A stretch of 64,000 bases of DNA, taken from contig NZ_JAMBOX010000006.1 of the NCBI RefSeq assembly GCF_023715785.1, positions 62,001 through 126,000 on the forward strand, in the 5' to 3' direction. Under the pieces are notes generated by a model. The model saw nothing but the letters and a program-made list of their open reading frames with translations. It searched no databases and was not told the origin of the DNA. A program made the translations under genes and the position numbers. Below, piece after piece: positions 35,967 to 44,905 of this stretch; within the stretch, counting starts at the first letter, position 1; each line of letters begins with the position of its first letter. The DNA is from Neobacillus niacini. Lineage in GTDB: Bacteria > Bacillota > Bacilli > Bacillales > Cytobacillaceae.

Positions 35967-36788
35967 ATGACGAATGCGATCGAAACGAGAGATTTATCGA
36001 TTTCATATGGGGAGACGCTCATTATCAATGAGTTGGACTTAAACATTCCAAAGGGCGAGATTACTGTGTTTATCGGCGCAAATGGCTGCGGAAAATCGAC
36101 GCTCCTCCGTTCAATCGCCCGTCTGTTGAAGCCAAAGTCTGGTTCGGTCCTGCTAGATGGCAAAGCGATTTCCAAGCTTTCCACAAAAGAGATTGCCAAA
36201 AAAATGGCGATTCTGCCCCAGTCCCCCTCCGCACCGGAAGGATTGACTGTCCTGCAACTTGTCAAACAAGGCCGCTATCCGCACCAATCTTGGCTGCGCC
36301 AATGGTCGGAGGAAGATGAGAAAAAGGTAAACGAGGCCTTAAAAGCGACGAGGCTTGAGGAATTAAAGGACCGCCCGGTTGACTCGCTTTCGGGCGGGCA
36401 GCGCCAGCGTGCCTGGATTGCGATGACCCTGGCTCAGGATACCGAGATTATTCTATTGGATGAGCCCACGACTTATCTGGATATGACCCATCAAATTGAA
36501 ATTCTCGATTTGCTATTTGAATTAAATGAAAAGCAAAACCGCACAGTGGTAATGGTGTTGCACGATTTGAACCTTGCCTGCCGTTATGCCCATAATATTG
36601 TCGCCATTAAGGACCAAAACGTGTATGCCCAAGGGAAACCGGAGCACGTGATTAGTTGCAGCCTGGTCAAAAATGTATTTGACATGGACTGTGAAGTGAC
36701 GATGGACCCGCTGTTCGGCACCCCGCTTTGCATTCCATATGGAAAAGGCAGACGGATCTTAAAAGAGGCGGTGGCTGCCAATGGCTAA
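35967..36788 (+). CDS. yusV: iron-siderophore ABC transporter ATPase (YusV-like)
   Basis: 273 residues, FepC/FhuC type. Walker A GANGCGKST (the Cys is common in this family), Q-loop ILPQSPSAPEGLTVLQLVKQ, signature LSGGQRQR, Walker B EIILLDEPTTYLD, switch VLHDLNLACRYA. Start ATG 35967 (AAAGGAG 9 nt upstream). In B. subtilis YusV serves several siderophore permeases. The stop overlaps the next gene by 8 bp. Confidence 0.92.
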   Translation: MTNAIETRDLSISYGETLIINELDLNIPKGEITVFIGANGCGKSTLLRSIARLLKPKSGSVLLDGKAISKLSTKEIAKKMAILPQSPSAPEGLTVLQLVKQGRYPHQSWLRQWSEEDEKKVNEALKATRLEELKDRPVDSLSGGQRQRAWIAMTLAQDTEIILLDEPTTYLDMTHQIEILDLLFELNEKQNRTVVMVLHDLNLACRYAHNIVAIKDQNVYAQGKPEHVISCSLVKNVFDMDCEVTMDPLFGTPLCIPYGKGRRILKEAVAANG

Positions 36789-37572
36789 GGCACTGACGGA
36801 AAAAGAAATATTGTCGCTGCAAAAGTACAGGTTAAATCAGGACCTTAGTCATTCATTTGCGGTTTATGATTTATTGGATAGGGAGTTTTTGGAGGAATTT
36901 ATCGCAAATCTGGCGGAAGCAATTGGTGCTCCTAATCAAAAAATAGCTGCTTCCATATTTATAAAACGGTATGCGTTTTTAGCAGTAATCTCGCTATATG
37001 CGATGTCCGCGTGGAATAAAAAAATTGATGTGGGGCTTGATAATGTTACTATGGAGAGGCCAGTTAAAGGTTCTGCATGGTTACCGATGTTTTCGTTTAG
37101 CGAGTTGGCGGCGGAGGATTGGAATCCGGCTGAAAATCGTGAAGAATGGCGAAAAGCTGTCATCCGCGACCTGTTTACGAAAAACATTGATCCGGTTATT
37201 GTCATGTTGGAAAAAACATTTCAAATTTCCCGGTTCATTTTATGGGAAAATATCGCGGTCTATTTATTTTGGCTATATGAGTCGGAGTTAAAGGATACCG
37301 ATCCTAACGAGGACTTTAAGTTTTTGCTTTTTGAAGCAGACGGCTCGTTATTTGGTAGTTACAGGAAAAACCCAATACAAAAATATTATGGTGAAAAGGT
37401 GTACATGGAGGAATGGGGCGGCGAGGTCAGGAAGCGGAAGACCTGCTGCTTCACCTACCAGCTTGCAGGAAGCACGAAACGCTGCAAAGTCTGCCCATGC
37501 GCCCATATCGCCAAGGATGGAAGGTGTGCTTATGGAGAAGACCTTTGCGGACCAGCTCGAGGCCTTGCTTGA
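36781..37572 (+). CDS. FhuF-like siderophore iron reductase with 2Fe-2S motif
   Basis: 263 residues. The C terminus carries the FhuF-type cysteine set, CC-x11-C-x2-C (TCCFTYQLAGSTKRCKVCPC), followed by two extra Cys in RCAYGEDLC. The usual spacing quoted for FhuF is CC-x10-C-x2-C, so this is one residue longer. The N-terminal ~190 residues are helical, as in the IucA/IucC-C/FhuF family. Role: reduces ferric siderophore in the cytosol to release iron. Start overlaps the ATPase stop by 8 bp; the 3' end overlaps the next small gene by 41 bp. Confidence 0.85.
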   Translation: MAKALTEKEILSLQKYRLNQDLSHSFAVYDLLDREFLEEFIANLAEAIGAPNQKIAASIFIKRYAFLAVISLYAMSAWNKKIDVGLDNVTMERPVKGSAWLPMFSFSELAAEDWNPAENREEWRKAVIRDLFTKNIDPVIVMLEKTFQISRFILWENIAVYLFWLYESELKDTDPNEDFKFLLFEADGSLFGSYRKNPIQKYYGEKVYMEEWGGEVRKRKTCCFTYQLAGSTKRCKVCPCAHIAKDGRCAYGEDLCGPARGLA

Positions 37573-37783
37573 AAAATACAGCGAGCTTTTGGTAGGAGAG
37601 GCGGATGAAGAAACGAAGGAAAAGGTAAAGGCATGGGCGCTATACAGCCACATCGCCAAATCGATGCCGGCACTGATTAATCATTGGAGCACCTTGTACC
37701 CTGAAGCTCGGGCTGAGATGAAGGAAATTATTAATGAAATTAAGGTGCTGAACGAGCAGCATCGGAAGTCGATGAAGAAATAA
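37532..37783 (+). CDS. yusU: YusU-like small protein (DUF2573)
   Basis: 83 residues, starting MEKTFADQLEALLEKYSELL and containing KVKAWALYSHIAKSMPALIN, the DUF2573 core. ATG 37532 follows GGAAGGTG by 5-6 nt, and lies 41 bp inside the FhuF-like gene in another frame, so the two overlap. In B. subtilis yusU is also next to yusV. Cytosolic and helical; function unknown. Confidence 0.78.
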   Translation: MEKTFADQLEALLEKYSELLVGEADEETKEKVKAWALYSHIAKSMPALINHWSTLYPEARAEMKEIINEIKVLNEQHRKSMKK

Positions 37784-37792
37784 TTTGCGAAA

Positions 37793-37886
37793 CGCAAAAA
37801 AAGTATTAATTTTCGCAAATAAAAGTGGAAGAACCGCAAATAAAACGGAGCTAAGCGCAAATTAAACATCAAAAAGTACAAATAAA
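37793..37886. repeat. 21-bp word array F (CGCAAATAAA)
   Basis: CGCAAA-type words at 37793 (CGCAAAAAAA), 37814, 37835 (both CGCAAATAAA), 37856 (CGCAAATTAA) and 37877 (TACAAATAAA), steps exactly 21 bp. This is the reverse complement of the word in arrays B and G. It lies between yusU and its terminator. Confidence 0.85.
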
Positions 37887-37903
37887 GGTCCAACAATCAT
37901 TAC

Positions 37904-37945
37904 AAAAAGGTGCTCCGACCAAGTCGCAGGGCACCTTTTTTAAAA
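37904..37945. terminator. terminator after yusU / YuzL-like gene
   Basis: AAAAAGGTGC / GCACCTTTTT, 10-bp stem with a 17-nt loop; A and T runs on both sides make it bidirectional between convergent genes. Confidence 0.85.
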
Positions 37946-37948
37946 AAA

Positions 37949-38080
37949 TTATCTCTTAAACTGGCTATTCTGGCTGTTTTGCTTATCGACCCCGCTGGCT
38001 TCACGGCCAGGTCCGGCATTGCCTTTTACACTTGCGGCACTGACCCCGGCTTTTGATGGATTTTTCTTCATTTTGGCCAT
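37949..38080 (-). CDS. yuzL: YuzL-like very small protein
   Basis: 43 residues, too short for usual gene finding: starts MAKMKKNPSKAGVSAASVKG, contains PGREASGVDKQ and ends QNSQFKR. GAGGTGAT is 7 nt upstream of the ATG. Composition (Lys, Ser, Gly, Asn; no hydrophobic core) and the GVSA motif fit the YuzL family, which lies near fadN in B. subtilis. It looks like small spore-associated proteins, and a TGAATA (38148-38153 reversed) could be a sigma-G -35, but the -10 is poor. Function unknown. Confidence 0.65.
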   Translation of the reverse strand: MAKMKKNPSKAGVSAASVKGNAGPGREASGVDKQNSQNSQFKR

Positions 38081-38182
38081 CGTTTATCACCTCATCAGTT
38101 AGGATGCCCTTCCCTGAAAAATATATCTAACTGAAAAAGAATGTCATTATTCAAAAAAATTTCAATTTTCCGCGTTTACTGA

Positions 38183-38211
38183 TTGCACAATTTTTTGAAA
38201 TATTTTATAGT
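38183..38211 (+). promoter_or_regulatory. fadN: putative sigma-A promoter of the fad operon
   Basis: TTGCAC at 38183-38188, 17-bp spacer, TATAGT at 38206-38211. Confidence 0.55.
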
Positions 38212-38259
38212 TGTAGTAGTAAAGCTCATTCTAAGTGTGAATTTTTTTTGACAAAAAAA

Positions 38260-38277
38260 TGAATGAGCATTCATTCA
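38260..38277 (+). promoter_or_regulatory. FadR operator
   Basis: TGAATGA-GCAT-TCATTCA, a perfect palindrome matching the Bacillus FadR site (TGAATGANTANTCATTCA) except for the central four bases. It is 20 bp before the fadN start, downstream of the promoter, so FadR would block elongation or initiation until long-chain acyl-CoA releases it. Confidence 0.85.
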
Positions 38278-38297
38278 AACGTTTGAAGGGGGAGACA

Positions 38298-40688
38298 ATG
38301 TTGAACCAATTAATCAAAAAAGCGGCTGTCCTCGGGTCCGGTGTGATGGGTTCAGGAATTGCAGCTCACTTGGCCAATATCGGCATTCCAACACTATTAT
38401 TGGACATTGTGCCACGTGAATTGACGAAGGAAGAACAAGCAAAAGGACTCACATTACAGGATAAACAAGTACGTAACCGTATCGCGGAAACGAATATTCA
38501 AAAACTGCTCAAGCAAAAGCCGGCACCTCTAGCCGCCAAGAAGAACATCGCACTTATTGAAGCAGGAAACCTCGAAGACGATCTCGTTAAATTAAAAGAT
38601 GTTGACTGGGTCATCGAGGTCGTAGTCGAAAACTTGAATGTCAAAAAACAGGTTTTTGAAAAAGTCGACCAGTACCGCAAGCCTGGCAGCATCATTAGCT
38701 CCAACACTTCCGGCATTTCGGTTGAGGCAATGGTTGAAGGCCGTTCAGAGGATTTCCAAAAGCATTTCCTTGGAACACACTTCTTTAACCCGCCGCGCTA
38801 TCTGAAGTTGCTAGAAATTATTCCAACACAGTACACGGATCCTGAGGTCCTCTCCTTCATGAAGACATTTGGTGAAGATGTCCTTGGGAAAGGTGTCGTT
38901 GTCGCAAAAGATACACCGAACTTTATCGCCAACCGCATCGGTACTTACGGCCTGCTCGTGACAGTAAGCGAAATGCTGAGGGGCGGCTACAGTGTCGGTG
39001 AAGTGGATTCGATCACCGGTCCATTAATCGGCCGCGCCAAAAGCGCAACCTTCCGTACCCTTGATGTTGTCGGACTTGATACGTTCTATCATGTGGCCAA
39101 CAATGTGTATGAAAAGGTTGAAGGCCACGAGAAAGAAGTATTTGAAGTTCCTGCCTTCATGAAGAAGATGGTCGAAAACGGCTGGCTTGGAAGCAAATCC
39201 GGGCAAGGATTTTTCCTGAAAAAAGGTAAAGAAATACTTGAACTTAATCCCAATACATTAGAATATGGACCGCGCAAAAAACTGTCCACTGCTTCTATGG
39301 AACTTGCCAAGCAGGAAAAAGGAACCGGCAACAAATTGAAAGCGCTTGTTTACGCGAATGACCGTGCCGGACAATTCCTGTGGAACACGAACTCACAAAA
39401 TCTTGTATATGCAGCCAAGCTTCTCGGCGAAATCGCGGACGATATTGTCTCCATTGACCGCGCGATGAAGTGGGGCTTCGGCTGGGAGCACGGTCCGTTC
39501 GAGGCATGGGATGCCATCGGCGTTGAGAAATCAGTCGGCAAGATGAAGGAATCCGGCTTGGAGGTCCCGGCGTGGGTTACTGAAATGCTGGAGAACGGCT
39601 TCACTTCCTTCTATAAGGAAGAAGAGAACGGAGATTTGTATTACTACCATAAAGGCGAATACTTAGCGGTCGAGTTCAATCCAAAGGCAATCGACCTTAA
39701 GAAAATCAAGAAGCAAAAAGGTGTCATTAAGAAAAACAGCGGCGCCAGCTTAATTGATATTGGTGATGGTGTAGCACTCTTAGAGTTCCACTCGCCAAAC
39801 AATGCGCTTGGCATGGATACCATTCAAATGATTAACTTTGCCATTGATGAAGTCGAGAAAAATTACAAAGGTCTCGTCATCGGCAACCAAGGCAAAAACT
39901 TCTGTGTCGGTGCCAACCTAGCGATGATGCTGATGGAAGCCCAGGACGACAACTATTGGGAGCTTGACATGGTTGTGCGCCAGCTTCATAAGGCATTGTT
40001 AAAAGTAAAATACAGCTCGAAGCCAGTTGTTGCCGCTCCATTCGCGATGACACTGGGCGGCGGTGCCGAAGTTTGTCTGCCGGCAGCCCACATCCAGGCA
40101 TCTGCGGAAACCTATATGGGTCTTGTTGAGGTCGGTGTTGGATTATTGCCTGGCGGCGGCGGAAATAAAGAACTTTACATCAAACACTTAGAAAATATGC
40201 CAAATGGCGTTCCGTTTGACCTGCAGCAGGTAGCCAATAAAGTATTCGAAGCGATTGCCACTGCGAAGGTGTCGACTTCCGCTGAAGAAGCACGTGAAAA
40301 CAACTTCCTAAGCAAGTCTGACGGAATCAGCGTCAACGGTGACCATTTGTTATACGATGCGAAGCAGGCTGTCCATGCCCTTCACGAAAAAGGATATAAG
40401 CCGAGAGTCAAGAAAAAGGTCCCTGTTGTCGGTGAAACCGGCTATGCGACATTGTTGCTCGGTGCCGAAGGAATGCGCTTGTCCGGCTACATCTCAGAGC
40501 ATGATATGAAAATTGCCAAGAAGATTGCCTACGTTATTGCTGGCGGCAAGGTGCCATACGGAACCGAGGTTGATGAGGAATACTTATTAGATCTTGAAAG
40601 AGAAGCGTTCCTAAGCCTAATTAAAGAACCAAAGACACAGCAGCGGATGCAGCACATGCTCGTAAAAGGCAAACCTTTAAGAAATTAA
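38298..40688 (+). CDS. fadN: 3-hydroxyacyl-CoA dehydrogenase / enoyl-CoA hydratase
   Basis: 796 residues. N-terminal NAD-binding hydroxyacyl-CoA dehydrogenase (GSGVMGSGIAAHLANIG near residue 10; HFFNPPRYLKLLEIIP; DTPNFIANRIG), then a C-terminal crotonase domain (about 490-680) with FCVGANLAMM and GGGAEVCLPAAHIQASAETY as oxyanion-hole and active-site elements. Domain order is dehydrogenase first, opposite to E. coli FadB, as in B. subtilis FadN (about 789 residues). Performs steps 2 and 3 of fatty-acid beta-oxidation with FadA and FadE. Start ATG 38298 after GGGGGAG. Confidence 0.96.
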   Translation: MLNQLIKKAAVLGSGVMGSGIAAHLANIGIPTLLLDIVPRELTKEEQAKGLTLQDKQVRNRIAETNIQKLLKQKPAPLAAKKNIALIEAGNLEDDLVKLKDVDWVIEVVVENLNVKKQVFEKVDQYRKPGSIISSNTSGISVEAMVEGRSEDFQKHFLGTHFFNPPRYLKLLEIIPTQYTDPEVLSFMKTFGEDVLGKGVVVAKDTPNFIANRIGTYGLLVTVSEMLRGGYSVGEVDSITGPLIGRAKSATFRTLDVVGLDTFYHVANNVYEKVEGHEKEVFEVPAFMKKMVENGWLGSKSGQGFFLKKGKEILELNPNTLEYGPRKKLSTASMELAKQEKGTGNKLKALVYANDRAGQFLWNTNSQNLVYAAKLLGEIADDIVSIDRAMKWGFGWEHGPFEAWDAIGVEKSVGKMKESGLEVPAWVTEMLENGFTSFYKEEENGDLYYYHKGEYLAVEFNPKAIDLKKIKKQKGVIKKNSGASLIDIGDGVALLEFHSPNNALGMDTIQMINFAIDEVEKNYKGLVIGNQGKNFCVGANLAMMLMEAQDDNYWELDMVVRQLHKALLKVKYSSKPVVAAPFAMTLGGGAEVCLPAAHIQASAETYMGLVEVGVGLLPGGGGNKELYIKHLENMPNGVPFDLQQVANKVFEAIATAKVSTSAEEARENNFLSKSDGISVNGDHLLYDAKQAVHALHEKGYKPRVKKKVPVVGETGYATLLLGAEGMRLSGYISEHDMKIAKKIAYVIAGGKVPYGTEVDEEYLLDLEREAFLSLIKEPKTQQRMQHMLVKGKPLRN

Positions 40689-40697
40689 TTAAACACA

Positions 40698-40722
40698 GGC
40701 TGGAATTGCCCAGCCCTTTTTC
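40698..40722 (+). terminator. intercistronic terminator-like hairpin fadN/fadA
   Basis: GGCTGG / CCAGCC with a 6-nt loop followed by CTTTTTC, inside the operon. Probably lowers read-through into fadA and fadE. Confidence 0.55.
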
Positions 40723-40757
40723 GAAAAAATAGATTGCTAGAAAGAGAGGGAACTTGC

Positions 40758-41933
40758 ATGAGAGAAGCGGTAATCGTTGCCGGAGCAAGAACACCGGTCG
40801 GCAAGGCAAAGAAAGGTACGCTTGCCCAGGTTCGACCCGATGATTTGGGCGCCTTGGTTGTCAAAGAAACATTGAAGCGTGCCGGCGGTTATGAAGGAAA
40901 TATCGATGATTTGGTCATAGGCTGTGCCACACCAGAAGCAGAGCAAGGAATGAACGTGGCAAGAAATATTGGAGCGTTGGCAGGTCTTCCGCACACTGTT
41001 CCGGCCATCACAGTCAATCGTTTCTGTTCGTCAGGACTTCAGGCGATTGCTTATGCGGCACAATCGATTATGTTGGGTCACACTGACACAGCAATTGCAG
41101 GCGGCGTCGAGTCGATGAGCTTGCTGCCGATGGGCGGCCACGTCATTCGTCCAAACGTGAAGCTGGTTGAAAGCGCCCCTGAATATTACATGGGCATGGG
41201 TCACACGGCAGAAGAAGTTGCCAAGAAATACGGCATCACCCGCGAAGAACAGGACGCCTTTGCAGTACGAAGCCATCAGCGTGCCTATAAAGCGATACAG
41301 GAAGGCAAGTTTGTTGATGAAATCGTGCCAGTCGATGTCACGTTCCGTTCCGTCGGCAGTGACAACAAGCTTGTTGAAAAAACCGTTCAATTTTCCGTTG
41401 ATGAAGGCGTTCGTCCTGAAACAAATCTTGAAACATTGGCGAAGCTTCGCCCGGCATTTTCAATTACCGGTTCCGTTACAGCAGGTAACGCTTCGCAAAC
41501 AAGCGACGGTGCAGCTGCTGTAATGGTGATGGACCGTGAGAAAGCAGAGGCGCTTGGCCTAAAGCCGTTAGCTAGATTCCGTTCGTTTGCTGTTGGCGGC
41601 GTTCCGCCAGAAATCATGGGTGTCGGTCCGGTAGTGGCTGTTCCAAAAGCCTTGAAACTTGCCGGACTCCAAGTATCTGATATCGACCTATTCGAATTGA
41701 ACGAAGCATTTGCTTCCCAATCCATCCAGGTCATCCGTGAACTTGGCCTTAATGAAGAAAAGGTCAACGTTAACGGCGGAGCGATTGCGCTTGGTCACCC
41801 GCTTGGCTGTACCGGTGCAAAATTAACCTTAACTTTAATTAACGAATTAAAACGCAGACAACAGCAGTTCGGTGTCGTTACGATGTGTATCGGCGGCGGA
41901 ATGGGCGCTGCCGGCGTATTCGAATTACTGTAA
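40758..41933 (+). CDS. fadA: acetyl-CoA acyltransferase (thiolase)
   Basis: 391 residues, as in B. subtilis. Nucleophile Cys90 in [17 protein letters not shown] loop, catalytic His in [11 protein letters not shown], second Cys in [10 protein letters not shown]. It cleaves 3-ketoacyl-CoA with CoA, final beta-oxidation step. ATG 40758 follows GAGAGGG; an in-frame upstream start would include the ribosome site. Confidence 0.96.
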   Translation: MREAVIVAGARTPVGKAKKGTLAQVRPDDLGALVVKETLKRAGGYEGNIDDLVIGCATPEAEQGMNVARNIGALAGLPHTVPAITVNRFCSSGLQAIAYAAQSIMLGHTDTAIAGGVESMSLLPMGGHVIRPNVKLVESAPEYYMGMGHTAEEVAKKYGITREEQDAFAVRSHQRAYKAIQEGKFVDEIVPVDVTFRSVGSDNKLVEKTVQFSVDEGVRPETNLETLAKLRPAFSITGSVTAGNASQTSDGAAAVMVMDREKAEALGLKPLARFRSFAVGGVPPEIMGVGPVVAVPKALKLAGLQVSDIDLFELNEAFASQSIQVIRELGLNEEKVNVNGGAIALGHPLGCTGAKLTLTLINELKRRQQQFGVVTMCIGGGMGAAGVFELL

Positions 41934-41999
41934 TCCATTAATAGGGCGCCTGTTTGACGGGCTCCCCTCCCTACAATTTTTTAATAGGAGGAATTTTAG

Positions 42000-43781
42000 A
42001 TGACTGAAACAAAAAAGGTTGTAAAAGGCGGAAGCTTTTTAATTGAAGATGTTTCATATGAGCAAATTTTTACACCTGAAGATTTTACTGAAGAGCATTT
42101 AATGATTGCCAAGACTGCGGAAGACTTCGTTGAAAAAGAAGTCCATCCAGTGCTTGAGCGCCTTGAAAACCATGAATTTGATATCACCGTTAAATTGTTG
42201 AAGGAAGCCGGCGAACTTGGCCTGTTGGCTGCTGACGTTCCTGAAGAATACGAAGGCTTAGGCTTGGACAAAATCACGTCTTCGTTAATAACGGAAAAAA
42301 TGGCTGGAGGCGGCGGTTTCGCGCTTTCTCACGGTGCCCACGTCGGGATCGGTTCCCTGCCAATCGTATTATTCGGTAACGAAGACCAGAAGAAGCGCTA
42401 TTTGCCAGCGCTTGCATCTGGGGCAAAGCTTGCCGCTTATGCATTGACTGAGCCAGGCTCCGGTTCTGACGCCCTTGGTGCCAGAACAAATGCCAAATTA
42501 AACGCAGAAGGCACTCACTACATCCTGAACGGTGAGAAGCAATGGATCACCAATGCCGGCTTCGCTGATGTATTTGTTGTTTATGCAAAAATTGATGGCG
42601 AGAAGTTTACCGCCTTCATCGTAGACCGCGACTTCCCAGGCGTTTCGGTTGGTGCAGAAGAAAAGAAAATGGGGATCAAGAGCTCATCGACTCGTACGTT
42701 AATTTTAGAAGATGTACCAGTTCCTGTTGAGAACCTGTTAGGCGAAATCGGTAAAGGCCACGTGATTGCCTTTAACATTTTAAATATCGGGCGTTATAAG
42801 CTTGCAATTGGTGCAGTTGGCGGCTCAAAGAAAGCATTTGACATGACTGTTCAATATGCAAACGGCCGTCAGCAATTTAAGACTCCAATTTCTCAATTCA
42901 ATTTGACGAAAGAGAAGTTCGGTACGCTTGCTTCCGAAATCTATGCCGCTGAGAGCTCCGTATGGCGCACAATCGGCTTATACGAAGAGAACCAAGGCAA
43001 ACTTTCTGACGAAGAAACAAAGGATATCAAGAAGTTGGCTGATTCGATTGCCGAATATGCCATCGAGTGTTCTTTGAACAAATTCTTTGGCAGCGAAGTG
43101 CTTGCCCATGTGGTAGATGAAGGCGTGCAAATCCACGGAGGCTACGGCTTCATGCAAGAATATCCAATCGAGCGCGCATACCGCGATGCCCGGATTCAGA
43201 GGATTTTCGAGGGAACAAACGAAATCAACCGCCTGCTGGTTCCAGGAACGCTTGTGAAGAAAGCGTTGAAAGGCGAACTTCCTTTATTCCAAAAAGCAAT
43301 GGCGCTTCAAGAAGAATTGATGATGCTTATGCCGGAAGAGCCAGGCGATGAGCCATTGGCACAGGAAAAATATCTTGTAAGACAAGCGAAGAAACTTGCC
43401 CTGGTTGCAGCTGGTTTATCAGCACAAAAATTCGGGAAAGCTCTTGAAGCGGAGCAAGAAATCCTTGCGAATATTGCTGATATTATATCAAACGTTTATG
43501 CCATGGAATCGGTGGTATTACGTACAGAAAAATCGATTGCCAAAAACGGCGTCGAAAAGAACAAGCAAAAGCTTCTTTACACTGAAATCTACTGCCAAGA
43601 AGCGTTTAATCAAATCGAAGCGATTGCCAAGGAAACACTTGTGGCTGTTGAGCAAGGCGATATGCTGCGCATGATGCTGTCAACGCTTCGCAAGCTGACT
43701 CGCCACACTCCAATCAACGTCATTGCGAAAAAACGCGAAGCTGCCGATGCGATCATCGCTGCAGAGCGCTATCTAGTATAA
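42000..43781 (+). CDS. fadE: acyl-CoA dehydrogenase
   Basis: 593 residues, matching B. subtilis FadE (YusJ, 594). Dehydrogenase core with AYALTEPGSGSDALGARTNA, QWITNAGFADVFVVYA (FAD and substrate loops), GGYGFMQEYPIERAYRDARI and FEGTNEINRLL near 400, then a C-terminal helical extension of ~170 residues typical for this subfamily. First step of beta-oxidation in the cytosol with ETF as acceptor. ATG 42000 follows AGGAGGAATT. Third gene of fadN-fadA-fadE. Confidence 0.96.
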   Translation: MTETKKVVKGGSFLIEDVSYEQIFTPEDFTEEHLMIAKTAEDFVEKEVHPVLERLENHEFDITVKLLKEAGELGLLAADVPEEYEGLGLDKITSSLITEKMAGGGGFALSHGAHVGIGSLPIVLFGNEDQKKRYLPALASGAKLAAYALTEPGSGSDALGARTNAKLNAEGTHYILNGEKQWITNAGFADVFVVYAKIDGEKFTAFIVDRDFPGVSVGAEEKKMGIKSSSTRTLILEDVPVPVENLLGEIGKGHVIAFNILNIGRYKLAIGAVGGSKKAFDMTVQYANGRQQFKTPISQFNLTKEKFGTLASEIYAAESSVWRTIGLYEENQGKLSDEETKDIKKLADSIAEYAIECSLNKFFGSEVLAHVVDEGVQIHGGYGFMQEYPIERAYRDARIQRIFEGTNEINRLLVPGTLVKKALKGELPLFQKAMALQEELMMLMPEEPGDEPLAQEKYLVRQAKKLALVAAGLSAQKFGKALEAEQEILANIADIISNVYAMESVVLRTEKSIAKNGVEKNKQKLLYTEIYCQEAFNQIEAIAKETLVAVEQGDMLRMMLSTLRKLTRHTPINVIAKKREAADAIIAAERYLV

Positions 43782-43789
43782 TAATTAAC

Positions 43790-43823
43790 AGGGCTCATTG
43801 GTTTTTCCGAGAGCCCTTTTAAA
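43790..43823 (+). terminator. intrinsic terminator of fad operon
   Basis: AGGGCTC pairs with GAGCCCT, 12-13-nt loop, then TTTT. Confidence 0.75.
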
Positions 43824-43946
43824 TTTTTCCGTAAAGAGGCAGGATATTTACGAAATTAGTCGAAATTGTTGATTGAATATTTTTTCTTTAATGGTGGTTA
43901 TGGTAAGATGCTATTGTGAGCTATATTTGTGAAGGCGGTGAAATGG

Positions 43947-44306
43947 GTGTCTCTGGCTTTTTATTGGTATCCGAAATGCGGTACCTGTCGAAACGCAAAG
44001 AAGTGGCTTGATGAACATGGGCTGTCATATCAAGCAGTACATATTGTGGACAATCCTCCATCGCGTGAGGAAATCAAGGATTTTTACCAAAAAAGCGGTC
44101 TGGAATTAAAGAAATTTTTCAACACAAGCGGAATGAAATACCGTGAACTGGGCGTCAAAGATAAATTGAAAACCGCTACAGAAGACGAACTGCTCGATCT
44201 GCTGGCATCCGACGGCATGTTATTAAAGCGTCCGATAGTAACGGACGGCGAGCATGTAACAGTCGGCTTCAAAGAGGACGAGTATAAGGAAATCTGGCAG
44301 AAGTAA
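43947..44306 (+). CDS. yusI: ArsC/Spx-family protein YusI
   Basis: 119 residues from GTG 43947 (AAGGCGGTGA 7 nt upstream); an earlier GTG (43929) has no ribosome site. Thioredoxin-like fold with CxxC: YWYPKCGTCRNAKKWL (C11, C14), KKFFNTSGMKYRELG, MLLKRPIVTDGEHVTVGFKE. It belongs to the arsenate reductase-like family together with Spx, MgsR, but contains no Spx-type RNA polymerase contacts that I can recognise. Function is unknown in B. subtilis. Confidence 0.88.
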   Translation: MSLAFYWYPKCGTCRNAKKWLDEHGLSYQAVHIVDNPPSREEIKDFYQKSGLELKKFFNTSGMKYRELGVKDKLKTATEDELLDLLASDGMLLKRPIVTDGEHVTVGFKEDEYKEIWQK

Positions 44307-44376
44307 TATTTCTAATGGAAATCGAAATTTTTCGATGATAGATTTTTTTGAAAAAATAATGGAGGGATTTTAAACA

Positions 44377-44760
44377 ATGAGCACACCAAAAGAATTGCGT
44401 TATTCTGAAGACCATGAGTGGGTAAAAGTAGAAGGAGACAAAGTGCGCATTGGTATTAGCGACTTTGCGCAATCTGAGTTAGGAGATATCGTGTTCGTTG
44501 AACTTCCGGAAGTCGGCGATGACGTCACAGCCGGCGACCCATTTGGCAGCGTTGAGTCTGTTAAAACTGTTTCCGAGCTTTATGCGCCAATCAGCGGCAA
44601 GGTGGTTGAAGTAAACGAAGACTTAAACGACAGCCCAGAGTTTGTGAACGAATCACCATACGAAAAAGCATGGATGATTGTGGTTGAGGTTTCCGACAAC
44701 AGCGAAGTTGAAAAGCTGTTGACGGCTGAACAATACGAGGCAATGATTAAAGAAGATTAA
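44377..44760 (+). CDS. gcvH: glycine cleavage system H protein
   Basis: 127 residues, normal length. Lipoylation lysine K63 in [11 protein letters not shown], with [20 protein letters not shown] and [18 protein letters not shown]. Besides glycine cleavage, GcvH in Bacillus is the amidotransfer donor for lipoate (via LipL), so it is needed for all lipoylation. ATG 44377 follows GGAGGG. GCV P and T genes are not near, as in B. subtilis. Confidence 0.97.
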   Translation: MSTPKELRYSEDHEWVKVEGDKVRIGISDFAQSELGDIVFVELPEVGDDVTAGDPFGSVESVKTVSELYAPISGKVVEVNEDLNDSPEFVNESPYEKAWMIVVEVSDNSEVEKLLTAEQYEAMIKED

Positions 44761-44801
44761 TCATTCCGGTTTCCCACCAAGTTGGGTTGCCAAAATTTTT
44801 G

Positions 44802-44836
44802 GAAAAGCACCTTTTCGGAGGTGCTTTTCTGTTTTT
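44802..44836 (+). terminator. intrinsic terminator of gcvH
   Basis: GAAAAGCACC / GGTGCTTTTC, 10-bp stem with an 8-nt loop and a TGTTTTTT tail. Confidence 0.88.
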
Positions 44837-44905
44837 TATTACCACTATTCCAAAGGTTAAATTAGGGGACCCTAATCGTAAAACAATTGGAAGGTGGAAA
44901 AATCG

